Assembly (NCBI GenBank): GCA_963695835.1
Contig: CAVOHR010000004.1
Span: 532,500-596,499, forward strand
Origin: VRUE01 sp963695835
GTDB lineage: Bacteria; Actinomycetota; Thermoleophilia; Solirubrobacterales; 70-9
Reading direction: 5' to 3'
Length of the DNA stretch: 64,000 nucleotides
Part shown: piece by piece, positions 43,074 through 52,157 of the stretch
Position numbering within the stretch: the stretch's first letter is position 1
Layout of the letters: each line of letters begins with the position of its first letter
Position numbers and translations under genes: made by a program
Notes under the pieces: model-generated
What the model was told of the DNA's origin: nothing
The model's database searches: none
The model's input: only the letters and a program-made list of their open reading frames with translations

Positions 43074-43343
43074 TTCGGGCCTCCTTTGAGAGGTGGTTCG
43101 ATTTGACGAACCCAGGTACGGCGCGCGACCGAACGCCCGTCACCGGAGCCCGCAGGGCGGAGGGGAACCCCCCTTGCGGGGGTTGACGGGCGGGCGGCGC
43201 GTGCCATCCTGCGGAGAGGAAATTCGGGCCTCCTCTCAAGGAGGTCGACGGGCATCGCCAATGCTCGACCCCACCGCCGGGTCATGCCCAGTCCCGACCT
43301 CCTCGCAACGGACGCTCCGCGCTCCTTTACCCTGATAGATGCA

Positions 43344-43574
43344 ATGGCCCTCGATCGGATCACCGTCGACCCCAACAAGATGCGCGGCCTGCCCTGCATC
43401 CGCGACACCCGCGTCACTGTAAGCGCCGTCCTCGGTCAGCTTGCCGCCGGCGCCGGCATCGACGAGGTGCTCGCCGACTACCCCTACCTGGAGCGCGAGG
43501 ACATCCTCGCGGCGCTTGAGTACGGCGCGGCGGCTACGCAGGACCGCGAGCTGGCGGTCGCCGCTCCAGGGTGA
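43344..43574 (+). CDS. DUF433 antitoxin
   Basis: A 76-aa DUF433 protein: 'DRITVDPNKMRGLPCIRDTR', 'VTVSAVLGQLAAGAGIDEVL' and 'YPYLEREDILAALEYGA'. DUF433 is an HTH-like fold that neutralises PIN-like toxins. The stop overlaps the toxin start by 4 bp (GTGA). Confidence 0.92.
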   Translation: MALDRITVDPNKMRGLPCIRDTRVTVSAVLGQLAAGAGIDEVLADYPYLEREDILAALEYGAAATQDRELAVAAPG

Positions 43575-43957
43575 GGCTGCTGCTCGACGCGAACCTCTCC
43601 CCCGAGGTCGCGCGTCGCCTTCGCGAGGCGGGGAACGACACCGTTCATGTCGCCGACATCGGCCTGATCAGCGCGCCGGACCCCGAGATCCTGCAGGCCG
43701 CCGCCGAGCAGGACCGGGTTCTGCTCACCGCCGATGCGGACTTCGGCGAGCTGCTCGCGCTCGGCTCCCTGGCGGCTCCCTCGGTCGTGCTGCTGCGCTC
43801 CGCCGATCACATGCGCCCCGCCGAGCAGGCCGCGCTACTGGCGGCGAACCTATCGGCGATCACCGAGGCTTTGGACGAAGGCGCGATCGTGAGCCTCTCC
43901 AGGGATCGCATACGCGTTCGCTCCCTGCCGATCGCGCGGGAGCCGGAGAGCGGCTGA
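43571..43957 (+). CDS. DUF5615 PIN-like toxin
   Basis: A 128-aa PIN-like protein: 'MRLLLDANLSPEVARRLREA' with the first Asp, 'HVADIGLISAPDPEILQAAA', and 'DRVLLTADADFGELLALG' with the second acidic cluster. It forms a coupled toxin-antitoxin pair with the DUF433 gene. Predicted ribonuclease by fold family. Confidence 0.9.
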   Translation: MRLLLDANLSPEVARRLREAGNDTVHVADIGLISAPDPEILQAAAEQDRVLLTADADFGELLALGSLAAPSVVLLRSADHMRPAEQAALLAANLSAITEALDEGAIVSLSRDRIRVRSLPIAREPESG

Positions 43958-43961
43958 GTCC

Positions 43962-44243
43962 TTAACGCCAGGTCGCGCTCGACCCATAGCCCGAGATCTC
44001 GCCGGGCCGAACCGAGGCGCTGTCGCCGCCACCCTCTCCCATTGCCTGCCTGACCTGAGTGACCTCGTGACGACGGTCCGCCCTACTGCTGCGCCTCCGT
44101 GCCTTCAGCCGGTCGATCTCGGCCGAAGCCTCCGCCGCGGTCGCCGGGTAGGCGAAGGACTCTCCGCAGCGCTCGGCGAGGCTGCGCAGATAACGCAGCT
44201 GCTTGGCGGACGGCTTCTTGGGGTGATGCTGTGGATCGGTCAT
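43962..44243 (-). CDS. DUF3072-like small basic protein
   Basis: 'TDPQHHPKKPSAKQLRYLRS' and 'LAERCGESFAYPATAAEASA', then 'EIDRLKARRRSS'. This pattern (SAKQLxYLRSLAxRxG...S..EIxRL) is common in actinobacterial mobile elements and has no assigned function. The first bases of the gene form one arm of a 20-bp inverted repeat (44223-44334). Confidence 0.78.
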   Translation of the reverse strand: MTDPQHHPKKPSAKQLRYLRSLAERCGESFAYPATAAEASAEIDRLKARRRSSRADRRHEVTQVRQAMGEGGGDSASVRPGEISGYGSSATWR

Positions 44244-44334
44244 GGCCGGGCCGAAAAGCGGGCCGGAGGAGGGCGGCGCAGCCGCCCGGGGGAGGTCTGC
44301 TAGGCGTAAAGGCCTGACCGATCCACAGCATCAC
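44223..44334. repeat. perfect 20-bp inverted repeat around a 72-bp spacer
   Basis: GTGATGCTGTGGATCGGTCA (44223-44242) is repeated in inverse orientation at 44315-44334. The left arm is the first 20 bases or so of the DUF3072-like coding sequence. The mRNA leader could fold into a 20-bp stem that hides the start codon, or the repeat may be a duplication scar. Confidence 0.8.
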
Positions 44335-44394
44335 GCTGCACGGAAGAGGTCCAGCTGCTCGGGGGACTCGATTGGCCCCGCGAACAGCTGGCAT

Positions 44395-44673
44395 TCAGCC
44401 ACAGGCGCGATCGATCGCCGTGCGGCTCATCGGGCAGACGCCGAGGTGCTCGGCGCGGCGACGGTACTCGGCGACGAGCACCGCCAGCTCCGCCTTGGAC
44501 TCGAACCCCGCCTCGACGTGGTAGCGCCTTCCCGGACCCGCGGCCGGCCAGTCGAAAACGTGGACGACCCCGTCGATCCTCTGTCCGACCAGGATGCGGG
44601 CCTCATCGGGGACAGCGTAGCGGCCGAGCTCGCAGAGCCGGCCCTGGCTGTCTGCTGTCGCTGTGGCGGTCAC
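44395..44673 (-). CDS. hypothetical protein (92 aa)
   Basis: 'LGRYAVPDEARILVGQRIDG', 'RYHVEAGFESKAELAVLVAE' and a C-terminal 'CPMSRTAIDRACG'. Similar small proteins accompany DUF3072-type genes on actinobacterial mobile elements (from general knowledge of such loci). It begins 1 bp after the stop of the wHTH gene, so it is in the same transcript. Confidence 0.6.
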   Translation of the reverse strand: MTATATADSQGRLCELGRYAVPDEARILVGQRIDGVVHVFDWPAAGPGRRYHVEAGFESKAELAVLVAEYRRRAEHLGVCPMSRTAIDRACG

Positions 44674-44674
44674 C

Positions 44675-45253
44675 TCAAGCCGCCTCGCCCACCGCGCTGA
44701 GCGGCGGGAAGGTCGTCAGGTCGGCGCGGTCCCAGAGCCTGTAGCCGACGCCCCAGCAATTGACGACGAGGGCCTCGGCTCCCGCCGAGCGCAGCTTGCC
44801 GCGCAGCCGGCTCGCGTGGCTGTCGAGGGTGCGGCTCTTCGTCGTGCTCTCGAGGCCCCAGACCGCTCGCAGCAGCTCGTTCTTGCTGAAGACGCGGTCG
44901 GGTGCCGTGGCGAGGATGAGCAACAGTGCGAACTCCTTCTTGGCGAGCTCGACGTCCTTGCCGTGAACGGATGCCTTGCGCGCCGCCGGGTCGATCTCCA
45001 GCGGTCCGAGCCTCCTCACGTCTTCGCCGAGCGAGGGCCCGACCGGCTCCGGGGTGATCGCGCCGCTATCGAGGTCGCCGCTACAGGCCATACGCCAGGT
45101 CGTCTCCTCATCGCGGCGGATCCGCAACTCCCAGTTGCCGCCCTCGCTGAGGCGCGCCTCGATCTCTCCGGCCTGGGTGTGCAGGGAGACCTTCGTGAAG
45201 CGCCCCGGGCAGAGCTGGCGCAGCTCGTCGGTGTGTTCGATCGCAGGGTCCAT
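44675..45253 (-). CDS. winged-helix (OmpR/PhoB C-terminal type) DNA-binding protein without a receiver
   Basis: Residues ~80-180 are a Trans_reg_C domain: 'LEIDPAARKASVHGKDVELA', 'KKEFALLLILATAPDRVFSK' and 'TLDSHASRLRGKLRSAGAEA', ending 'VNCWGVGYRLWD'. The first ~75 residues are not a receiver (no phospho-acceptor Asp pattern). It should bind DNA without a partner kinase. Position suggests control of its own small operon (44395 and possibly 43962). Confidence 0.8.
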   Translation of the reverse strand: MDPAIEHTDELRQLCPGRFTKVSLHTQAGEIEARLSEGGNWELRIRRDEETTWRMACSGDLDSGAITPEPVGPSLGEDVRRLGPLEIDPAARKASVHGKDVELAKKEFALLLILATAPDRVFSKNELLRAVWGLESTTKSRTLDSHASRLRGKLRSAGAEALVVNCWGVGYRLWDRADLTTFPPLSAVGEAA

Positions 45254-45435
45254 CGGTGCCTCCTTGGCTCGTGGTGCAGGTCGCCGAGCCGCAAGGCAGC
45301 GGAGCGGGCGGCACGGAACCCGAGCGCAGCGAGGGCGCGAAGCGAGGTCCGCGCAGCGGGCCTTGAAGTGGCGGACGGCCGCTGCCAGGCTCGAAGCGAC
45401 CTACGCCACGAGCCCGGCAGGAGCCGTCTCCTCGC

Positions 45436-48039
45436 CTACGGCATCACTCGCAGGCGCAGCAGCTTCGAGTTCCCCGGCAGGTAGGGATAGCCGCCCTGCC
45501 TGCGAACCTGCGCCCGCATCACATACGTCGCCGGCGAGGTGGTGCGTCCGAAGCGGTAGACGAGCTGGTAGCGGCCGCCTCCGCGCGTGCGGTAGCGGCG
45601 GAAGACCCGCCAGCCGTTGCTCTGCTTGACCTGCAAGACGACCACGACACGGTCGTTGTGAGGGCCGGGGATTTGCCCGTAGAAGCGGGCAACCCGCTTG
45701 TTGCGCACCACGCTCTCCTGCGCCTTCAGCGTCGGGCGCACGCGGGTGTAGAGGGTGGCGCTGGCGCTGAGCTGGCGCTGGTCGGGGCGATAGATCGCGC
45801 TGATCGTGCGCGAAGGGCCTGGGGCGACGGTGAAGCGGTAGCTGCCATCGTCGCCGGTCAGCGCGATGCCGAGGAATTCGCGGTCGTTGTCGGTGACGAC
45901 GCTGCTGAATACGCAGACGGGAGCGCCGGAGACCGCGCCGCCGGGGCCGCGGAGGCTCCCCGCGAGCGTCGAACCCTCACCTTGGCGGACGAGCTGATCA
46001 GGCTGGCGCTGGTCGCCGAGCCCGGCGCTCAGAGCGGTTCCTCCACCCACCTCGGAGCGAACGCAGTCGTAGGAGAGAGGAGCCCTGACCGGTGCGCCGA
46101 CGTTGCCCTCGGCATCGCTCAGCCAGAGGAGGAGGGTGTAGCCGCCGCGAGTGCGCGGAGTTTCGAGGTCGGCGATCGAGTCGATGCCCTCGCCCTTGAC
46201 CGTCGTCGGCGGAACCACGACGCCGCCCGAAGCTTCGAGGATCTTGTAGTGGGCCGCGTCGATCGGCGAGCCCTCGTCGACGATGTCGCGCCAGCGCACA
46301 TCGAATCCCTGACTGGCGCGCGAGGAGGCAGGGGTCGCAACCGAGAGGTCCTGCGGCGCGGCCGGCGGCGTCGTGTCCCGGGGGACCGCGACGGTCACCG
46401 GGGCGCCGACGTTGCCCTCGGCATCGCGGAGCCAAACGCGGACCTTGTAGTCGCCGTCCTGCGGTGGCGTGGCGATGTCGTGGATCGCCTCGATGTTGCC
46501 GCCGCTGACGGCCTGGGCCGGGACGATCACGTTGCCGGAGCCGTCGATCAACTGGTAATGGGCGGTGTCGATCGGCGAGCCCGCGTCGGTGATGTTGCTC
46601 CACTGGATGTCGAACTTCGGGACGCGGTGAGCGGTGGTGCCGAGAACGTGGAGGTTCTGCGGGGCCGCCGGCGGCGTCGTGTCGTGCGGCACAGGTGCGG
46701 CAGCAAACGGGCTGACGAATCCGACCTGATCCTCGATCGCGACGTGGAGGGTGTAGGCGCCGGCCTTCGCGGGGCCTTCGATGCCGGACAGGCTCGTCGG
46801 GTTGGTGGCCGAGACGACCTTCTCCGGCACGACCACTTTGCCGCCGTCCTCGTCGTCGGTGACGTAGTAGTGGACCTTCGTGATCGGGCTGCCGGAGTTC
46901 GGCGGCAAGGAGAACTTGGCGCCGAAGTGGTCGAGGTAGCGGGCCGGGTTGGCGCTGGTGACTTCCAGCGACGCGGGCTTGCCCGGCGCCGTGTTGTCGG
47001 TGCGGATCGTGCGGCTGTCGCAGGTCTCCCCGCCGCTGCGGTACTGGCCGTAGTCCTGCAGGCAGATGGCGAAGCTGTGCTGCCCGTCGGCGATGTTCCA
47101 GGTCTTGAGGCCGTACCAACGCTGGTAGGGGCCGCCCATGCACGGGTTGAAGCGCCGGGCGAACTCGCCGCTGGCGCCGGACCAGCCGATGTCACAGCCG
47201 CCGTTTGCCTGGTAGTCGATCGTGCCGTCGCCGAGGGTGTTGCCATCGACCTTCAGGCGGGAGAAACGCAGGCCGGAGCCCTGGTCGGATTCGTACCAGG
47301 AGATCGCGGTTTCGCCGCGCACCCAGGTTCCGTTGACGGTCGGCGAGCCGACGAACGAGGCGCTCGGGTCTTGGCGGTCGGCAAGGGTCAGGTGGATGGT
47401 GTTGGCATCGACGGCGTTGAAGTTCGCGCGGTCGCAGCCCGCGGGGCGCATGCAGGTCAGCTCGAAGACGAAGCGGCGGTAGTCCCCGTAACCGCCGAAG
47501 GGCCACAGGTGGAAGGCGAAGGTCGAGGTCGTCGCCCAGCCGATGCCTCCGAGGCTGCCGTTGTCGACGCCGGAGCCCTGCATGAGGATGTTGTTCGTGC
47601 TGCCGTCCCAACCTTCGGCCCAGAACCGGCCGCGCCAGCCGTCGTTGAAGGCGTTGGGCTCACGGGTATAGCCGCCTCCGGCGACGATCGCAACCCAGGG
47701 CGTGACGGTCCAAGAGATGCTGCCGTAGGCGTTGACCCCCGCGCTGCCGCCGCTCTGGTTCTCAACGATCCGCAGGAAGGCGTTGTTGCCCGCCGGGTCC
47801 GGTGCGGGGCCGCAGTAGTTCTCGAAGCTGAAGATGCCGCCGGGGTTATTGCCGCTGATCGTGTTGGTCGCGGTGTCGTAGCCGTTGGAGCCGTTGTTAC
47901 CGGCGCACAGCAACATCGGGTAATAGCCGCTGGCGTGGGCCGTCGCGGCGCATATGACAGCGACCCCTACGCAGGCCAACATCAGGCAGAGGGCCACCGC
48001 GACCGGTCGGTTGACCGGCCTGCTCGAATGAGAGGACAT
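45436..48039 (-). CDS. large secreted protein with fibronectin/Ig-like repeats
   Basis: A signal peptide ('PVAVALCLMLACVGVAVICA' then 'ATAHASG') leads an 867-aa exported protein. The N-terminal ~330 residues form a Gly/Asn/Trp-rich domain with paired Cys; then come three ~100-residue beta repeats, two joined by 'DTTPPAAPQ(N/D)L', and a C-terminal carboxypeptidase-regulatory-like region ('SLRGPGGAVSGAPVCVFSSV', 'DDGSYRFTVAPGP'). No catalytic motif is seen. Probably a cell-surface or matrix protein. AAGGAG lies 8 bp before the ATG. Confidence 0.82.
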   Translation of the reverse strand: MSSHSSRPVNRPVAVALCLMLACVGVAVICAATAHASGYYPMLLCAGNNGSNGYDTATNTISGNNPGGIFSFENYCGPAPDPAGNNAFLRIVENQSGGSAGVNAYGSISWTVTPWVAIVAGGGYTREPNAFNDGWRGRFWAEGWDGSTNNILMQGSGVDNGSLGGIGWATTSTFAFHLWPFGGYGDYRRFVFELTCMRPAGCDRANFNAVDANTIHLTLADRQDPSASFVGSPTVNGTWVRGETAISWYESDQGSGLRFSRLKVDGNTLGDGTIDYQANGGCDIGWSGASGEFARRFNPCMGGPYQRWYGLKTWNIADGQHSFAICLQDYGQYRSGGETCDSRTIRTDNTAPGKPASLEVTSANPARYLDHFGAKFSLPPNSGSPITKVHYYVTDDEDGGKVVVPEKVVSATNPTSLSGIEGPAKAGAYTLHVAIEDQVGFVSPFAAAPVPHDTTPPAAPQNLHVLGTTAHRVPKFDIQWSNITDAGSPIDTAHYQLIDGSGNVIVPAQAVSGGNIEAIHDIATPPQDGDYKVRVWLRDAEGNVGAPVTVAVPRDTTPPAAPQDLSVATPASSRASQGFDVRWRDIVDEGSPIDAAHYKILEASGGVVVPPTTVKGEGIDSIADLETPRTRGGYTLLLWLSDAEGNVGAPVRAPLSYDCVRSEVGGGTALSAGLGDQRQPDQLVRQGEGSTLAGSLRGPGGAVSGAPVCVFSSVVTDNDREFLGIALTGDDGSYRFTVAPGPSRTISAIYRPDQRQLSASATLYTRVRPTLKAQESVVRNKRVARFYGQIPGPHNDRVVVVLQVKQSNGWRVFRRYRTRGGGRYQLVYRFGRTTSPATYVMRAQVRRQGGYPYLPGNSKLLRLRVMP

Positions 48040-48280
48040 ATTCCCTACTCCTTTGCTCTGCCGGATCGAGGCTCAGTAGGAGAGGTGAGTCATCTCCATG
48101 CCCTCTCAGCGCGATATGTGTGCGCCGTAGAGGTGGGCGTTCCGCCGATCTGGCTCGTGTCTGAGTTGATTAACAATCAGACATGTCCAAGGGATCGGAT
48201 TTTTGCCTCTCGACTATTCGTTGAGCGGATACGCTCGGCCTGTTTCTGTCTCGCGCTCCTGTAATCAGACACCGATCACG

Positions 48281-49237
48281 ATGAGCCTCAGTTCCCACCT
48301 CGACTCTAAGAACAGTCCGGTCCGCGCCTGGTTTGAGGAGCACCTTCCGGAAACCCGGAACGTCGCCCGAGAAGCCAACCGAAAGCTTTGTGGCGGCGCC
48401 ACCCAGTGCCCTGTCCCGCGTATCGACGGCGCTGACGCCAGCCTCGTGGGAACCGCGGTCGACTACCTCCTGCGAGCGTGCTTGAGGGTCACCTCCATTG
48501 AATGGACGGTGGCTTCAGAGGCAGTGCAAGCACTCGCAGCGGATCCGCGCATCGACATGCGGGCGATCGAGGTCGAACGTGAAGCCGTCAGCGACATCAA
48601 GAAGCTCAGACCGAGCCGGCGCGAACTGGCAGACGATGAGTGGGCCGACTTCTGCGTCCGCTGTCTGGTTCTCGCCCGCTTCGAGCAGCTCTATCGCGCC
48701 GGTCCAATGAACCCGGCGATCCGCGACCTTCTCATTCGACCGCTTCGACAATGCAACGGCCTGGACCAGTTCGTAGAGCTGAGCTTGTCACCGGTAACGA
48801 TTCAAGACCTCGCACAGTTGGGGCGAGCGGCCTGGGAAGATTACGGCCACTTGCGCAAGGCCCGACCTCTGGTGCTCAACCCGAGGTTCCGGCTGACTGC
48901 GGCGCTCGGAGGCGCGGATGCCGATCTCATCGCCCGACGCCGACTGATCGATTGGAAGGCGACCACCACGACCGGCGTAGTGGGCCGTCATCAGCTTTGG
49001 CAGCTGATCGGATACGCACTTGCCGACTCGACGGACCAGTACAGAATTCGCGAGGTAGGCATTGCTGCGTTGCGTTGGCGTTCGGTGGTTAGCTGGCGCC
49101 TGATTGACCTACTGGACGAGTTGGCCCCCGGCCCCTCGGCCAGCCTCGTGGTCCTCGGCGGGGATTCCCCTCACAGAGAGCCTATCGACCTCGCCGCACT
49201 CCGAGGCGATTTCACCCGAGTGGTTACAGGCATTTGA
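48281..49237 (+). CDS. PD-(D/E)XK-like nuclease candidate
   Basis: A 318-aa protein. 'GADADLIARRRLIDWKATTT' fits a D-x(n)-(D/E)-x-K nuclease core, followed by 'GRHQLWQLIGYALADSTDQY', the helix usual in RecB/Cas4-like folds. I chose the ATG at 48281; an upstream start at 48203 adds unlikely residues. It converges on the HNH-methyltransferase operon. It may be an orphan defence nuclease or belong to that system; neither is proven. Confidence 0.6.
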   Translation: MSLSSHLDSKNSPVRAWFEEHLPETRNVAREANRKLCGGATQCPVPRIDGADASLVGTAVDYLLRACLRVTSIEWTVASEAVQALAADPRIDMRAIEVEREAVSDIKKLRPSRRELADDEWADFCVRCLVLARFEQLYRAGPMNPAIRDLLIRPLRQCNGLDQFVELSLSPVTIQDLAQLGRAAWEDYGHLRKARPLVLNPRFRLTAALGGADADLIARRRLIDWKATTTTGVVGRHQLWQLIGYALADSTDQYRIREVGIAALRWRSVVSWRLIDLLDELAPGPSASLVVLGGDSPHREPIDLAALRGDFTRVVTGI

Positions 49238-49319
49238 GACGAGCCTGGCTTCGCACTCAGGGGGTGTCGTCAGCCCAACGCAGCGGTGAGCCAGCCAGAT
49301 GACGAATTAAGCGGCCCGG

Positions 49320-50273
49320 TTAGCTCACCTTCACCCGTAGCTCGGCGCTTTGCCAGCCACATAGCTCGCCGCAGGCAGGCGGAGCGGGGAGGTGCTCCGC
49401 GAGCGCGGCGGGCGCACAGACGATCGGCTGCTCAGTACGCGAGCGCGGCGGCGGGCCTGCGTCAACTGCAGGCCAGAAGTGGAGTACTGCACGCGGCCCA
49501 AGACCGGAGAGCACCTCCCACTCATGCACCGTGAAGAAGAACGGAAAGTGCTCGGTAACCGGCAGCGCGGTCGCCTTCACCTCGATCGCGATCCGGTCAT
49601 TTGGCTCAAGCGGCGCGTGGTCGTCGCCCGCATAGCTCAGGACATCGAACCCGTATGCGTCGGACTCGCGCGCGATCCAGCGGACCGCGTCCGCTAGCTC
49701 GTTGTAGCCCTGCGCGCGGAGGCGCCAGCGCTCAAACGCCATCGAGAGCTCCTCGCCAGCGTCGCCGATCTGCTTGCGCTCAGCGGCCGCGTGGTCGGGA
49801 AGCGGGACGCGGCCGAGCGCCTGCCACCACGCCCAGCCGCCTAGGTCCTCGATGGACGGCTGCGGCAGCAAGCCCGCGGCCCGCATGACGCGCCGTTCGT
49901 CGCCCGGCACGACCGCGTCGATGTCAGCAGGCGAGCCCTGCCACCACGCAACCCAAGCCGGCGGCCGTTGCAGGCACAGCACCGTGATGAAGAGTCGCAG
50001 GACCTCAGGCGGGGGCTCCTCCTCGTCGCTCATCACGAGCGCGCGTTCACCGAGCGGCCCGAGGACACACGTTTCCGCCTCCTCGACGGCGAAGCCGCCC
50101 TCAAGCGCGAGCCTGAGGCCGTCTGGCACCGGCAGACCGCCGGCACGCAATGCGCTGCGCCGCGCGGTCGCGCGCAAGTCGGGGGTCTCGGCGCGGCCGC
50201 CCAGTTCCCCGAGCGTTTGCAAAACGAGCCAGAGCGCGGTGAGCCGTCCAGGTGTCAAGCGCACCGATGGCAT
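49320..50273 (-). CDS. DUF3883-domain protein, last gene of the HNH-MTase-ParB-SNF2 operon
   Basis: The N-terminal ~150 residues are Leu- and Trp-rich with no known domain. The C-terminal part is DUF3883: 'RKQIGDAGEELSMAFERWRL', 'AYGFDVLSYAGDD' and 'RIAIEVKATALPVTEHFPFF', which holds the D..ExK core of the restriction-nuclease fold. It starts on the last base of the helicase frame, so translation is coupled. DUF3883 proteins often accompany helicases in defence islands. Confidence 0.8.
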   Translation of the reverse strand: MPSVRLTPGRLTALWLVLQTLGELGGRAETPDLRATARRSALRAGGLPVPDGLRLALEGGFAVEEAETCVLGPLGERALVMSDEEEPPPEVLRLFITVLCLQRPPAWVAWWQGSPADIDAVVPGDERRVMRAAGLLPQPSIEDLGGWAWWQALGRVPLPDHAAAERKQIGDAGEELSMAFERWRLRAQGYNELADAVRWIARESDAYGFDVLSYAGDDHAPLEPNDRIAIEVKATALPVTEHFPFFFTVHEWEVLSGLGPRAVLHFWPAVDAGPPPRSRTEQPIVCAPAALAEHLPAPPACGELCGWQSAELRVKVS

Positions 50274-52153
50274 CAGCGGCCTTCCGGTTCCTCGAGGTGA
50301 TCGAGGATCTCCTCGACATCCTCCGGCTCGATGCCCGCCGGCAGACCCTCGCCAATGTCGAAGGGGTCGTAGGCGAGCGCGGCCAGCCCGTGGTCGTTCA
50401 GAACCTGGCTCATCGCGATGATCTTCTTGTGGAGGCGGTCCTCGACACGCGCATCGATCGTTTCCCGTGCGACGACGATGCGCACCTCAGGCTCGACCCC
50501 CTGAAGCCCGAGCCGATGGATTCGGTCGAGCGACTGCAGGTAGTGCGCGGCGTTGAAGTTGCGATCAAGGTAGAGCGCGTGGTGGCAAGCGCGGTGGAGG
50601 CTGATCCCCTCCCCTGCCGCAGCTGGGTTCGCGATCATGACCTTCGTCTCGGGGTCGTCGTGGAAGGCCCGAATCCTCCCCTCACGCGTCGAGATGTCAT
50701 CGTCGTCGCCCGTCGGGACCTGGCCGTAGAGGACAACTGCGCCGTGCTCTGCGAGGAGCTGCTCAAGCGAGAGCACGTTCATCACAAACTGCGTCCAGAT
50801 CAGCACCTTTTTGCCCTCGCCGACGAGTGCTTCAGTCCTGCGCACGACCTCCTCGATCTTCGCCGGTCGCTCGTAGCGCGCGAACTCCCGCAGGAGCTCC
50901 CACGCGCGCTTGCCCTCCGGGACCGGCGCAGGCTCTTGATTGTCAATCAGCGGCCCCTGAGTCAAGAGCATCGGGTTTATGGCAGCTTGGAGGAGGCGCA
51001 CGACGTGGCGGCCAAGCATCCGGAAGAAACGCTGGTCGCGTCCCTGCATCCCCGACGCGGCGCGCGCAGCCTCGGAGCGAAGCAGCTCATAAAGCTCACG
51101 CTGGAGAGGACCGAGATCGACTTGCACAGGCTGGACGTCGAGCCGCGGCAATTCGAGCTCCTCCTTCGTGGTACGCACATACAGCGGGCGCACCGCGCGC
51201 TCCACGTCGGCGATCACCTCCGGCTCCGCCTCCGCGGTCACGCGCACGTCCGGCAGCACACGCTGCCCCGGCCAGAGGAAATCGAGCTGCGGGCGCAGAT
51301 CCTCCGGGGAGTGGGGAAGCGGCGTACCGCTCATGATGTCGCGCCGCACCGCCACGCCCGCCAAATCGAGCGCGGCCGCTGCGGTGACCGCTGCGTGGCC
51401 GGACTTGACGCGGTGCGACTCATCCAGCGCCACTTGGGTCCGGTGCCCCGTAGCCCATGCCTTAACGATCTCCTCGACGTTCGGCAGGAGCTGGTAAGTG
51501 ATGAGGGCGATCTGGGGATCGCTGGTTAGCGCCGTTGCGACACCTGCGGCACCACCCTGTAGCCGGCGCAAGACCGGGCGCTCCTCGTCACGGAAGCAGA
51601 GCGCAAGCTCGTCTTCCCACGCAACGAAGGCGTTCTTCGGTGCGACGACGAGCAGACGGTCAACGACGCCTTGTGCGCGCAGCGCCTCGTATAGCGCGAG
51701 GAGCGTGCTCGTCTTGCCGGCACCTGGGACCGAAAAATTAGCGCCGTGACGGAGTGCGATCAGGCGGCCGAGGTTCTCGAGCTGACACTGGGTCAACTCA
51801 CGTCGGAAACATCCGCTCGCCTTCACCGCCGCAGCCACACCCTCCGGTGAGAGCGGCTCGAGATTGGTATCGGCAGCCCGTCGTGCCTCTATCTCTTCGA
51901 GTTGCGTGCGCAGGATCGTCGTGACGCCGTCGTCGAATTCGACCTCCGCACCCGCCGCCCGCAGCGCTCGTGCGAGCGTCACTGCGCCGCGTCTGAATGC
52001 GTGAGTTGGTAGGACGAACCCGCTCGCACGGCGCTCTGCGTCAAGCGACACCAGCGTGTGGCGGGCCTGAGCCAGCGCGACATCGGCCGGATCCTCGAAC
52101 TGGACCTCGACTGCACGGCCCATGTCGCGCAACCTGAGCGCAACCGCCGCCAT
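50273..52153 (-). CDS. SNF2/SWI2-family helicase-like ATPase
   Basis: Motif I 'FSVPGAGKTSTLLAL' (Walker A ~142-149), motif II DESH (244-247), motif III-like 'IMSGTPLPHSPEDLRPQLDF', motif V 'IANPAAAGEGISLHRA' and motif VI 'QSLDRIHRLG'. The ~110-residue N-terminal extension has no recognised domain. It should translocate on DNA rather than unwind it. It lies 4 bp after the ParB-like gene and abuts DUF3883. Confidence 0.92.
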   Translation of the reverse strand: MAAVALRLRDMGRAVEVQFEDPADVALAQARHTLVSLDAERRASGFVLPTHAFRRGAVTLARALRAAGAEVEFDDGVTTILRTQLEEIEARRAADTNLEPLSPEGVAAAVKASGCFRRELTQCQLENLGRLIALRHGANFSVPGAGKTSTLLALYEALRAQGVVDRLLVVAPKNAFVAWEDELALCFRDEERPVLRRLQGGAAGVATALTSDPQIALITYQLLPNVEEIVKAWATGHRTQVALDESHRVKSGHAAVTAAAALDLAGVAVRRDIMSGTPLPHSPEDLRPQLDFLWPGQRVLPDVRVTAEAEPEVIADVERAVRPLYVRTTKEELELPRLDVQPVQVDLGPLQRELYELLRSEAARAASGMQGRDQRFFRMLGRHVVRLLQAAINPMLLTQGPLIDNQEPAPVPEGKRAWELLREFARYERPAKIEEVVRRTEALVGEGKKVLIWTQFVMNVLSLEQLLAEHGAVVLYGQVPTGDDDDISTREGRIRAFHDDPETKVMIANPAAAGEGISLHRACHHALYLDRNFNAAHYLQSLDRIHRLGLQGVEPEVRIVVARETIDARVEDRLHKKIIAMSQVLNDHGLAALAYDPFDIGEGLPAGIEPEDVEEILDHLEEPEGR

Positions 52154-52157
52154 CGGC

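Noticed and set aside
45658..48264. 868-codon frame antisense to the secreted protein
   Set aside because: Mirror of the real gene's codon bias; no signal peptide or domain.
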